Shown here: positions 1 to 5,731 of the stretch, piece by piece
Layout: every line of letters begins with the position of its first letter
How positions within the stretch are numbered: the stretch's first letter is position 1
Assembly: GCA_018623305.1 (NCBI GenBank)
Contig: JAAZVR010000072.1
Coordinates: 1 to 5,921, forward strand
DNA: 5,921 nucleotides
Direction of reading: 5' to 3'
Origin: Thiotrichales bacterium
GTDB lineage: Bacteria; Pseudomonadota; Gammaproteobacteria; JAAZVR01
Program-made: the position numbers and the translations under genes
Notes under the pieces: model-generated
Seen by the model: the letters and a program-made list of their open reading frames with translations, nothing else
Told to the model about the DNA's origin: nothing
Database searches by the model: none

Positions 1-297
1 ATTAACCAAACAGTCGATGCTCAAATTCATTTAACCGTTGAGGTGGTGTCTGATATCGAGCGTGTGCATCTTCGAGTCAAAGACAATGCGGGTGGCATTG
101 CGCCTGAGATTTTGTCAAATTTGTTTACTCGTTATACAACAAGCAAGTCGGACTCCGATGGGACAGGGTTGGGGTTGTATATGACCAAAATGATTCTCGA
201 AGAGCAGTTTTATGGAACCGTAGAAGCTCGTAATGAACAAGAAGGTGCGGTTTTCGAGATTTCTATGCCGATTCTTAAGCCTGATTCAGAGCGATAA
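1..297 (+). CDS. Sensor histidine kinase, C-terminal ATP-binding domain (5' end outside the window)
   Basis: The reading frame is open from base 1 to the TAA at 295-297, giving the last 98 residues of a longer protein. A GTG at 43 is only an internal valine. The fragment is the C-terminal part of a HATPase_c (GHKL) domain. The G1 box DNAGGI is at fragment residues 28-33, an F-box-like LFTRYTTSK at 41-49, and the G2 box GTGLGL at 54-59, followed by the helix YMTKMILEE. These motifs bind ATP in two-component sensor kinases, which autophosphorylate a histidine and pass the phosphate to a response regulator. The H box, N box and any sensor domain lie upstream, so the signal and partner cannot be told. 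No receiver domain follows. The gene ends 12 bp inside the convergent pseudouridine synthase gene. The family is very likely; the exact kinase is unknown. Confidence 0.93.
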   Translation: MNQTVDAQIHLTVEVVSDIERVHLRVKDNAGGIAPEILSNLFTRYTTSKSDSDGTGLGLYMTKMILEEQFYGTVEARNEQEGAVFEISMPILKPDSER

Positions 298-1074
298 CAC
301 GAGCGATTTGTGTGTCACTGGGCACTCAAACTCAAGCTGTACAGCCTGCAACTGAAGATCGCAATCATAGCGTTCTTTGGGGTTATAGAGCCGGTCTCCA
401 ACAATCGGGTGGCCTAAACGCTGAGCGTGAATACGAATCTGGTGTTTACGCCCGGTTTCAATCTGAACTCTAAGAAGGCTTTCGCCGGATTCGTAATGTA
501 AACGTTCAAAATGACTGATGGCTTTTTTGCCATCTATGTCTGAGGTCTCTGTTATCGGTTTATTCGGAAATTCGCCTTCAACCACGCACTCATAAGTTTT
601 GTGGATTGCTCGTTGAGCAAACATGTCAGATAAAGTTCTGGCCATCGTTTTACTGTGTGCCACCATAATCAAGCCTGAAGTTGCTTGATCCAAACGATGA
701 ACCACGAACGTCGGATGTTGGGTCTGGATTTCGACTTGTCTTATTAAACTCGTATGATCGCCCCATTTACTGCCATAAACTCGCATCCCTGAAGGTTTAA
801 ACCAAACGCTATAAGTTTCAGCAGAATAGATGAGCTCAATCGAAAGAGGCGATTCATTCAGCACTTTAGGGTTGTAATACAGCGTGATTTCTTGGCCCGA
901 TTTTAAGGCTCGTTTGGCACGTCGAACCCGTTCAGCTTTACCGTGGGTCAGCCACACGCAGCCTTTGTATAAAGCCTCTTTAATTTCAGTCGGCGGTAAA
1001 GGCGTGTGCTTTTTTAAGGCCTCAAACACAGTGGTGTCTTCTAGAATCGTAATTTGTAATTCGTTTGCAGTCAT
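286..1074 (-). CDS. RluA-family pseudouridine synthase with N-terminal S4-like domain
   Basis: This 262-residue protein is predicted to convert specific uridines in rRNA or tRNA to pseudouridine in the cytoplasm. Residues of about 15-68 resemble an S4 RNA-binding domain and end in RRAKRALKSGQEI. The catalytic domain follows: FKPSG at 92-96 (usually NKPAG), the signature HRLDQATSG at 126-134 with D129 as the expected catalytic aspartate, KTYECVVEG at 159-167, and GRKHQIRIH at 208-216 (usually GRTHQIRVH). All core RluA-type motifs are present, so it should be active. Its substrate (RluA-, RluC-, RluD- or TruC-like) cannot be decided from sequence alone. The ATG at 1072-1074 lacks a well-placed Shine-Dalgarno; a GAGGGG lies 18 nt upstream. 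It follows ybbP by 28 bp on the same strand and may be co-transcribed. Its 3' end overlaps the kinase gene by 12 bp. Confidence 0.93.
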   Translation of the reverse strand: MTANELQITILEDTTVFEALKKHTPLPPTEIKEALYKGCVWLTHGKAERVRRAKRALKSGQEITLYYNPKVLNESPLSIELIYSAETYSVWFKPSGMRVYGSKWGDHTSLIRQVEIQTQHPTFVVHRLDQATSGLIMVAHSKTMARTLSDMFAQRAIHKTYECVVEGEFPNKPITETSDIDGKKAISHFERLHYESGESLLRVQIETGRKHQIRIHAQRLGHPIVGDRLYNPKERYDCDLQLQAVQLEFECPVTHKSLVLSL

Positions 1075-1095
1075 GGGCTTTATTGTATCAAGCCC
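1075..1095 (-). other. Short inverted repeat between ybbP and the pseudouridine synthase gene
   Basis: The arms GGGCTT (1075-1080) and AAGCCC (1090-1095) are perfect complements around a 9-nt loop. They take up most of the 28-bp gap between the ybbP stop and the next start codon. In the minus-strand transcript the hairpin ends directly at the ATG at 1074. It has no T-tract on either side, so it is not a standard Rho-independent terminator. It could reduce access to the start codon. A 6-bp stem can also arise by chance. Confidence 0.35.
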
Positions 1096-1102
1096 CTCAG
1101 CT

Positions 1103-3526
1103 TTAACGGCTGCCTTTGATTTTTTGTTCCAGTTCTTTGGGTGAGAGTCGGATGGCAGATTCCAAATGAATCGCGGATAGCCCCCATATCAAAACAGTCG
1201 CGAAACCAATATGCATTAGCACAGGGATAAGCGATAGGTTGGCTTTGATGTCGAAGACCCAATGGCCAATCGCCCATGCGCTACTCAGTGCGATAAGAGC
1301 TGCGACAATACCACTGATTAGTCCTAAAACGATGAACTCCAAATGCGCTAAACCGCGGATGTCCTTGATTTTGGCGCCCAGTGTTTTGAGTAGCCACCAA
1401 CTCTGCCAACGTGCGCGTGAAGAGGCTTCTATGGCGCTAAACACTACTAAGATGCTGGCGATTAAAGCAAGGTAAAACATGACACTCAGCGCATCACTGG
1501 CTTGTTGCATGATGTCTTTAACTTGTTTGATTTGTGCGCTGACATCGAAAAAGAGAGCGCCCGGTGACACTGATTTAATCGCCTTTTGCAAAGAACGGCT
1601 TTGGGTTTCATCGACCTTAAAATTGCTCATGTAAGTTGGGCCGTAATCCACATTCACCGGTGTTTTTAGGATGAAAAAGAAGTTGAGTTTTAAACTCTGC
1701 CATTGAACAGCTCGCAGACTGGTGATGCGTGTTTGGACATCAAAACCATTGAGAGAAAATGTGAGCTGGTCGCCTAGTTTAAGCCCGAAAAGTTCAGCAA
1801 TACCTTGTTCAACAGACACTTCGATTTCATCAGGCTCAAGTTGTGTTTTTTGAGTGGCTAGGATTGGGTTGTGATTCGGTAATTCGGTCATCATGGCGAT
1901 ATTGGCCTCACGTTTCGCTAGGCGCTGTCCACGACCGAGTGGAAGTGATTGGATATCGAGAGGAATTTGGTTTACGTGTGTTAAACGCCCTCGCACGACG
2001 GCATCACTGATTCGATCACTAACTTGAGCATTGAGCAGAGTTTCGATTTCGGGTTGTTCAAAAGGCTGAACGTTAATTAAAAAGGCATTGGGGGCATTCT
2101 CTGGCAAGGAGTTCTGCCATGCACTGACAAGGTCGTTTTTGATAAAACTTAACATCATCAGTAAGAATAAGATACTGCCCAACGCAATGATTTGAATTCG
2201 GAATAAGTCGCCTTGATTCAATAATTGAGCGACGGCGAGTTTAGGAAGTCGAGTGAGTTTTGTTTTTAATTTACTCAATGCTAGGAGTGTGAGTTGAGCC
2301 AATGTGGCAAAAATAATCAACACGCAGACTAAAGCGCCCACTATTGGGAAGGCGAGTTTAGGGGAGACAAGCCATAGTGAAACCAATCCCATGCTCAAAA
2401 CGCCCATGGCCAAAGACATGATGACAGAGTTTGAAAAGGTGGCTTTTTGTTGAGGATGGCCTTTTAAAATGGCTTTGCGGTGTTGGAAATAGCTCGCACT
2501 GGCAAAGCCTGTTAAAGTAATCAGCGTTAAAACGATCGATTGTAGGCCTAAATCCCATCGATATTCATGTTCAAAGGGCCCAAGTAGGCCTTTCAAGGTA
2601 TCTAATGATAATCCAAAGGCAATCATGCCTAAAAAAACGCCTAAAAGACTCGAAATAAGGCATAAAAGACCTAATTGTGTAACTAAAACACTCGAAATCT
2701 GTCGTTTTGATGCACCCATTGCGCGCATGAGCAGTAAAGATTCAAACCAGCGGGTTAATTGCACGCGAGCGGCTATCAAAATAGACAAACCGCTGATAAG
2801 AAGGGTGGTTAAAACCGCTAAATCCAAAAAACTGAGCGTGTTTTGAAGCGTTTGAGACACATCTTGGGTGAGAGTGGATTTTGTGGTGAGTGTCCAAAGT
2901 TGGTTGGGGTCTAAGTTCGATTCTTTCAGTGCGATTTCGAAGGCTTCGGTTTGTTTGCGATCGCCTTGGAGATAGACCGAGTAAGTCAAGCGTGAGCCTG
3001 CTGAAATCAGTCCGAGTGGCTGAAAGTCAGCTTCTGTAATCCAAGCATTAGGTAAAAAACTGCTGAAAATATTGGTTGAGCACGCCAGTGAGTGGGTATT
3101 TGTTATCGGAAGTTGAGTTCGACCAATGCCAGCGCGGTCGTTGAGTTGCAGTCCGAAATCGCTTAATACATTGGGTTCTACCCAGAGGCCTTGGGGTTGG
3201 ATTAGGAAATTTTTATCCACAACCGTCAGTTGAACGAGTTGGAATTGGCCATTGAGTTGCAACATCGTCTGAGTGGAACGAGTCTGCGCGACCTTCAGCC
3301 CATTGTTACTGGCTAAATCCAGTAGGCTTTGTGGCAGCGGGCGTGTATGTTGAATGCGAATATCGCCCATTAAACATTGCTCGCTTTTGTAAGTCATCGC
3401 GCTGAGTGCGTTCGATTTAATTTGTCCGACTAGAGTTAAAGAAAAACTGGCGAGTAACAGCACCAGAAACAGCCAGCGACCTTCGCCTTGACGAAGCGCA
3501 CGGTAAAACCAACGAATGCCTATCAT
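1103..3526 (-). CDS. ybbP: YbbP-like ABC transporter permease with two FtsX domains
   Basis: This 807-residue inner-membrane permease is close in length to E. coli YbbP (about 804). By eye there are about ten membrane segments: near 17-35, 232-254, 279-308, 328-346, 367-387, 391-418, 444-462, 677-700, 725-753 and 768-785. Two large periplasmic regions lie between them, about 36-231 and 463-676. The two FtsX-like domains, about 236-354 and 681-795, each carry a coupling-helix-like segment: LLLMRAMGASKRQI (264-277) and WWLLKTLGAKIKDI (710-723). This is the layout of mechanotransmission (type VII) ABC permeases such as MacB and LolC/E, which move periplasmic domains rather than carry solute through a channel. 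The ATG at 3524-3526 overlaps the ybbA stop as ATGA, which indicates translational coupling. With YbbA and divergent TesA it probably acts on hydrophobic molecules at the membrane. The true substrate is not shown by the sequence. Confidence 0.93.
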   Translation of the reverse strand: MIGIRWFYRALRQGEGRWLFLVLLLASFSLTLVGQIKSNALSAMTYKSEQCLMGDIRIQHTRPLPQSLLDLASNNGLKVAQTRSTQTMLQLNGQFQLVQLTVVDKNFLIQPQGLWVEPNVLSDFGLQLNDRAGIGRTQLPITNTHSLACSTNIFSSFLPNAWITEADFQPLGLISAGSRLTYSVYLQGDRKQTEAFEIALKESNLDPNQLWTLTTKSTLTQDVSQTLQNTLSFLDLAVLTTLLISGLSILIAARVQLTRWFESLLLMRAMGASKRQISSVLVTQLGLLCLISSLLGVFLGMIAFGLSLDTLKGLLGPFEHEYRWDLGLQSIVLTLITLTGFASASYFQHRKAILKGHPQQKATFSNSVIMSLAMGVLSMGLVSLWLVSPKLAFPIVGALVCVLIIFATLAQLTLLALSKLKTKLTRLPKLAVAQLLNQGDLFRIQIIALGSILFLLMMLSFIKNDLVSAWQNSLPENAPNAFLINVQPFEQPEIETLLNAQVSDRISDAVVRGRLTHVNQIPLDIQSLPLGRGQRLAKREANIAMMTELPNHNPILATQKTQLEPDEIEVSVEQGIAELFGLKLGDQLTFSLNGFDVQTRITSLRAVQWQSLKLNFFFILKTPVNVDYGPTYMSNFKVDETQSRSLQKAIKSVSPGALFFDVSAQIKQVKDIMQQASDALSVMFYLALIASILVVFSAIEASSRARWQSWWLLKTLGAKIKDIRGLAHLEFIVLGLISGIVAALIALSSAWAIGHWVFDIKANLSLIPVLMHIGFATVLIWGLSAIHLESAIRLSPKELEQKIKGSR

Positions 3527-4197
3527 CGCTGTGTCTCCACTAATTGACCGTCAATTAACTCGAGCGTGCGGTCACAACGAGCTGCAAATTCTGGATCGTG
3601 AGTGACGACGACTAGGCTGGCCTCTTGTTGGCGCGGAATATCCAATAAGCGGGTTTGAATGGCCTGTGCGTTGTGTTGGTCAAGATTGCCTGTCGGTTCA
3701 TCGGCAAAGATGAGTTTAGGGTTCAATACCCAAGCGCGTGCAATGGCGACGCGTTGTTGTTCGCCACCGGAAAGCTGATGGGGCAGGTGGTTAAGTCGTT
3801 CAGCTAAACCGAGACTGCCCAAGCTGTCTAGAGCGCGTGCTCGAGCATTGGGAATATCGAACAATTCCATCGGCATCATTACGTTTTCTAATGCTGTCAT
3901 CGCAGGCATTAATTGAAAATCTTGGAAAACAAAACCGATCTGGCCTGCTCTAAGTTCAGCACGTTGGTCTTCGTTTAAATCCGTTAAAGACTGCCCCAGC
4001 AGTTTGATTTCGCCCGAAGTGGGCATTAAAAGCCCAGACATCAGTGAGAGTAGGGTCGATTTGCCTGAGCCAGAGCGTCCGACGATGGCGACGGATTCGT
4101 TTTGATTCACAGTTAAATCACAGCCTCGTACAATGTGTAATCGTTGATCTGCATCATCGACATGGTAATGAAGGTTGTTGAGTTCAATGACTGACAC
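3523..4197 (-). CDS. ybbA: YbbA-like ABC transporter ATP-binding protein
   Basis: This 224-residue cytoplasmic ATPase has every motif needed for ATP hydrolysis: Walker A GRSGSGKST at 40-48, Q-loop glutamine Q92 in FVFQDF, signature LSGGEQQ at 142-148, Walker B LIFADE at 162-167 with catalytic E167, D-loop around GNLD 170-173, and switch histidine H200 in VTHD. It belongs to the MacB/LolD/FtsE subgroup, whose members pair with FtsX-type permeases. The segments DEPTGNLD and FAARCDRTLELIDGQL match what I recall of E. coli YbbA (about 228 residues). The start is GTG (4195-4197), chosen because a TAGGGAG Shine-Dalgarno lies 8 nt upstream at 4206-4212 and no ATG lies near the N-terminus. It is first in the ybbA-ybbP operon and divergent from tesA. 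It should form a dimer that drives YbbP. Confidence 0.96.
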   Translation of the reverse strand: MSVIELNNLHYHVDDADQRLHIVRGCDLTVNQNESVAIVGRSGSGKSTLLSLMSGLLMPTSGEIKLLGQSLTDLNEDQRAELRAGQIGFVFQDFQLMPAMTALENVMMPMELFDIPNARARALDSLGSLGLAERLNHLPHQLSGGEQQRVAIARAWVLNPKLIFADEPTGNLDQHNAQAIQTRLLDIPRQQEASLVVVTHDPEFAARCDRTLELIDGQLVETQR

Positions 4198-4229
4198 GAT
4201 TAGAGCTCCCTAAATATGAGGACTGATTT
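4198..4229. promoter_or_regulatory. 32-bp divergent spacer between ybbA and tesA carrying both ribosome binding sites
   Basis: The spacer holds a minus-strand Shine-Dalgarno TAGGGAG (4206-4212), 8 nt before the ybbA GTG, and a plus-strand GAGGA (4218-4222), 7 nt before the tesA ATG. Little room is left for promoters, so those of the two genes must lie partly or wholly inside the opposite gene and their 5' leaders must be complementary. A TACAAT -10-like hexamer for ybbA lies inside tesA on the minus strand at 4242-4247. For tesA, TTGTTG at 4175-4180 inside ybbA is a weak -35 candidate. I could not assign either promoter with confidence; the ribosome binding sites are clear. Confidence 0.7.
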
Positions 4230-4847
4230 ATGTATAAGTGGATTGTAGTATGGTTGTTTAGTTTGATTTTGCAACCTGTGGCTTTTGCCGAACCTTTGAA
4301 GCTGCCTGCCAAAATTTTGGTAGTCGGGGATTCGCTTTCGGCGGCCTATGGGATTGATGCAGAAAAAGGTTGGGTGTCGATTATAGATAACCGTCTTAAG
4401 GCTTTTGATCCGAGTAACGAAGTGGTGAATGCGAGTATTTCGGGAGAAACTACCGCCGGTGGACGAAGTCGTTTGGCGGGACTTTTGAAACGTGAAAAGC
4501 CCACAGCAGTCATTTTGGAGTTGGGAGCCAATGATGGACTTCGAGGCTATTCGCTGGCTGTTGCTCAACGCAATTTGGCAGCCATGATTGAAATGTCTCT
4601 TATGCAAAATGTACAAGTTTATCTCCTGGGTATTCGTCTTCCACCAAATTATGGCCCTGCTTTTGATGAGGCCATACAGTCCATGTATTCATCATTATCG
4701 AAGCAATATTCAGTGCCACTCGAGCCTTTCTTTTTAGAAGATGTCGCACTCAATCCGGAGCTGATGCAGGCCGATGGGCTTCATCCGAATGCCCAAGCTC
4801 AGCCTTTGATTGCCGATCGTGTTATTCAGTTGCTTTTGAGGCCTTGA
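4230..4847 (+). CDS. tesA: TesA-like periplasmic SGNH esterase / thioesterase I / lysophospholipase
   Basis: This 205-residue SGNH/GDSL hydrolase cleaves acyl esters and thioesters. E. coli TesA acts on acyl-CoA, lysophospholipid and ester substrates in the periplasm. Residues 1-20 form a signal peptide with a hydrophobic core and a likely AFA|E cleavage site. The four SGNH blocks are complete: GDSLS at 33-37 with nucleophile S35, SGETT at 71-75 with G72, GANDGLRG at 99-106 with N101, and DGLHPN at 182-187 with catalytic D182 and H185. Segments such as VVNASISGE, RLPPNYG and PLEPFFLE closely resemble what I recall of E. coli TesA (about 208 residues). The ATG has a good GAGGA Shine-Dalgarno 7 nt upstream. 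It is divergent from ybbA-ybbP, as in E. coli, which supports a joint function. Its 3' end overlaps the convergent exported-protein gene by 26 bp. No catalytic residue is missing. Confidence 0.96.
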   Translation: MYKWIVVWLFSLILQPVAFAEPLKLPAKILVVGDSLSAAYGIDAEKGWVSIIDNRLKAFDPSNEVVNASISGETTAGGRSRLAGLLKREKPTAVILELGANDGLRGYSLAVAQRNLAAMIEMSLMQNVQVYLLGIRLPPNYGPAFDEAIQSMYSSLSKQYSVPLEPFFLEDVALNPELMQADGLHPNAQAQPLIADRVIQLLLRP

Positions 4848-5523
4848 AAGGGTACTCGGTTCTTAGCTCGCCTTCAAACCAATAGAGGGCTTTTATTAGG
4901 TTGTCTGAATTATTAAATATCTTTCCTAACTCATTGTTATAAAAATCTTCTTTGGGTTTTATTGAGGGCGGGAAGGTGATGTTTTCCTCAACGTGCATGG
5001 GGTAATATCCATCCATAAAACGGCGCATATAAGGCCCTCGTTTCATGACAAAACCTGTGGGTGTGGTAAACAGGGTTTTAGTCTCACCTAAAACACAGAT
5101 TTCTGCCCCTTTTTGAATGTTTTTGAGATCAATGTCGGTTCCGTTAATGGTGTGTTTTTCGATGCCAAAAGCATGTTTCACGTCTAGAGTTTTTGTGCGT
5201 TCTTTGTTGTATGTTATTGTTATTAAATTGGTTGGGTCGAGATTGTAGTGGCATTGTTCAAATTTGACCCAGCCCGTTTTGAGTGCGTTTTTATCAATAG
5301 TGATGTAATTGTCGAGCCAATAGCCATTTGGCACTTCTTTGGGGTCTAGGAATTTAAGCGTTTCGGAGCTGATTTCACGTGCTTTAAACTCAGAATCATC
5401 GAATAAAAAAGCTCTCTGCTCTGGAGTTAAAGTGCTGTAATCTTCGGCATCATTAACCGGGGTTTGAGCGTATGCTGAGACGGCAATTAATCCAGCCGTC
5501 ATGTATAAAAGGATCTGTTTCAT
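4822..5523 (-). CDS. Uncharacterised exported protein (233 aa)
   Basis: I do not recognise this family. The protein starts with a clear Sec signal peptide (about residues 1-19; hydrophobic core LLYMTAGLIAVSAYA, likely cleavage AYA|Q), with no lipobox cysteine, so the mature form is probably periplasmic or secreted. The mature part is about 214 residues, rich in charged and aromatic residues, with no membrane segment. Its only two cysteines, C91 (in EQCHYNLD) and C143 (in AEICVLG), could form a disulphide. The segment GPYMRRFMDGYYPM at 163-176 is unusually aromatic and basic and looks like a conserved core. The start ATG (5521-5523) has GAGGA at 5530-5534, spaced by 6 nt, which supports both start and expression. 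The gene is convergent with tesA (26-bp overlap) and divergent from the DUF2256 gene. A role with TesA would be speculation. Confidence 0.85.
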   Translation of the reverse strand: MKQILLYMTAGLIAVSAYAQTPVNDAEDYSTLTPEQRAFLFDDSEFKAREISSETLKFLDPKEVPNGYWLDNYITIDKNALKTGWVKFEQCHYNLDPTNLITITYNKERTKTLDVKHAFGIEKHTINGTDIDLKNIQKGAEICVLGETKTLFTTPTGFVMKRGPYMRRFMDGYYPMHVEENITFPPSIKPKEDFYNNELGKIFNNSDNLIKALYWFEGELRTEYPFKASKATE

Positions 5524-5529
5524 AGCGAG

Positions 5530-5534
5530 TCCTC
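5530..5534 (-). promoter_or_regulatory. Ribosome binding site of the exported-protein gene
   Basis: On the minus strand this reads GAGGA, 6 nt before the ATG at 5523. It fixes the start codon, which also lies just before a well-formed signal peptide. Confidence 0.75.
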
Positions 5535-5541
5535 AAATTGA

Positions 5542-5563
5542 GTATAATTGACTAAAATTATAC
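5542..5563. promoter_or_regulatory. Perfect inverted repeat with back-to-back -10-like hexamers
   Basis: The arms GTATAATT (5542-5549) and AATTATAC (5556-5563) are perfect complements around a 6-bp centre. Each arm contains a consensus TATAAT: on the plus strand at 5543-5548 and on the minus strand at 5557-5562. The repeat lies in the middle of the 58-bp gap between two divergent genes, so it may be a symmetric divergent promoter, an operator for a dimeric regulator, or both. No strong -35 element sits at 16-18 bp from either hexamer. The region is very AT-rich, so some of the symmetry could be chance. Confidence 0.45.
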
Positions 5564-5575
5564 AAAATATATACA
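5548..5575 (+). promoter_or_regulatory. Candidate sigma-70 promoter for the DUF2256 gene
   Basis: TTGACT (5548-5553, five of six consensus bases) is followed after 16 bp by TATACA (5570-5575, four of six). Transcription would then begin near 5582, which is the A of the ATG, so the mRNA would be almost leaderless. This fits the lack of a Shine-Dalgarno before that gene. The other candidate, the perfect TATAAT at 5543-5548, has no good -35 but would leave a leader of about 27 nt. Confidence 0.4.
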
Positions 5576-5581
5576 CAAAGT

Positions 5582-5731
5582 ATGACTCACAAAAAAATCA
5601 ACCTTCCTGAGAAAGTGTGCCCCGTTTGTCAGCGACCTTTTAAATGGCGAAAAAAATGGGCCTCTCATTGGGATGAAGTCAAATATTGTTCGGAACGATG
5701 TCGAAACGAAAAAAACAAAAACAAGCATTAA
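5582..5731 (+). CDS. DUF2256 family small four-cysteine protein (49 aa)
   Basis: This 49-residue protein matches the DUF2256 family by its pattern: CPVCQRPFKWRKKW at 13-26, then WDEVKYCSERCR at 30-41. The four cysteines C13, C16, C36 and C40 form a CxxC...CxxxC set that probably binds one zinc ion. Three tryptophans (W22, W26, W30) and many basic residues suggest nucleic-acid contact, but the function of the family is not established to my knowledge. Members of this size are normal, so it is not a fragment. ATG 5582 is the only standard start: the frame has a stop at 5549-5551 and no ATG, GTG or TTG between. No Shine-Dalgarno precedes it. The lysine- and asparagine-rich tail (NEKNKNKH) is encoded by the same A-rich stretch that, in another frame, gives the N-terminus of the exonuclease gene. 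Confidence 0.88.
   Translation: MTHKKINLPEKVCPVCQRPFKWRKKWASHWDEVKYCSERCRNEKNKNKH

Noticed and set aside
43..297. A small stand-alone ATPase-like gene starting at GTG 43
   Set aside because: The same frame is open to base 1 with sequence consistent with the kinase domain, so this is the end of a longer gene.
280..340. Possible Rho-independent terminator between the kinase and synthase genes
   Set aside because: I found no GC-rich stem followed by a T-tract in either direction.
884..1144. Open frame of 86 codons on the plus strand
   Set aside because: It lies antisense to the pseudouridine synthase 5' end and the end of ybbP, with no recognisable domain. It is a shadow of real genes.
1080..2846. 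Several short open frames on both strands within ybbP (1080-1277, 1239-1475, 2358-2558, 2625-2846)
   Set aside because: All sit inside one intact 807-residue permease frame and show no domain of their own.
4175..4203. Possible tesA promoter with TTGTTG and GATTAG at 17-bp spacing
   Set aside because: The -10 matches consensus at only three of six positions, too weak to list as a separate feature.
4200..4616. Open frame of 138 codons on the minus strand
   Set aside because: It is antisense to tesA, which has complete SGNH motifs, a signal peptide and a ribosome binding site. The antisense product has low-complexity, unfamiliar sequence.
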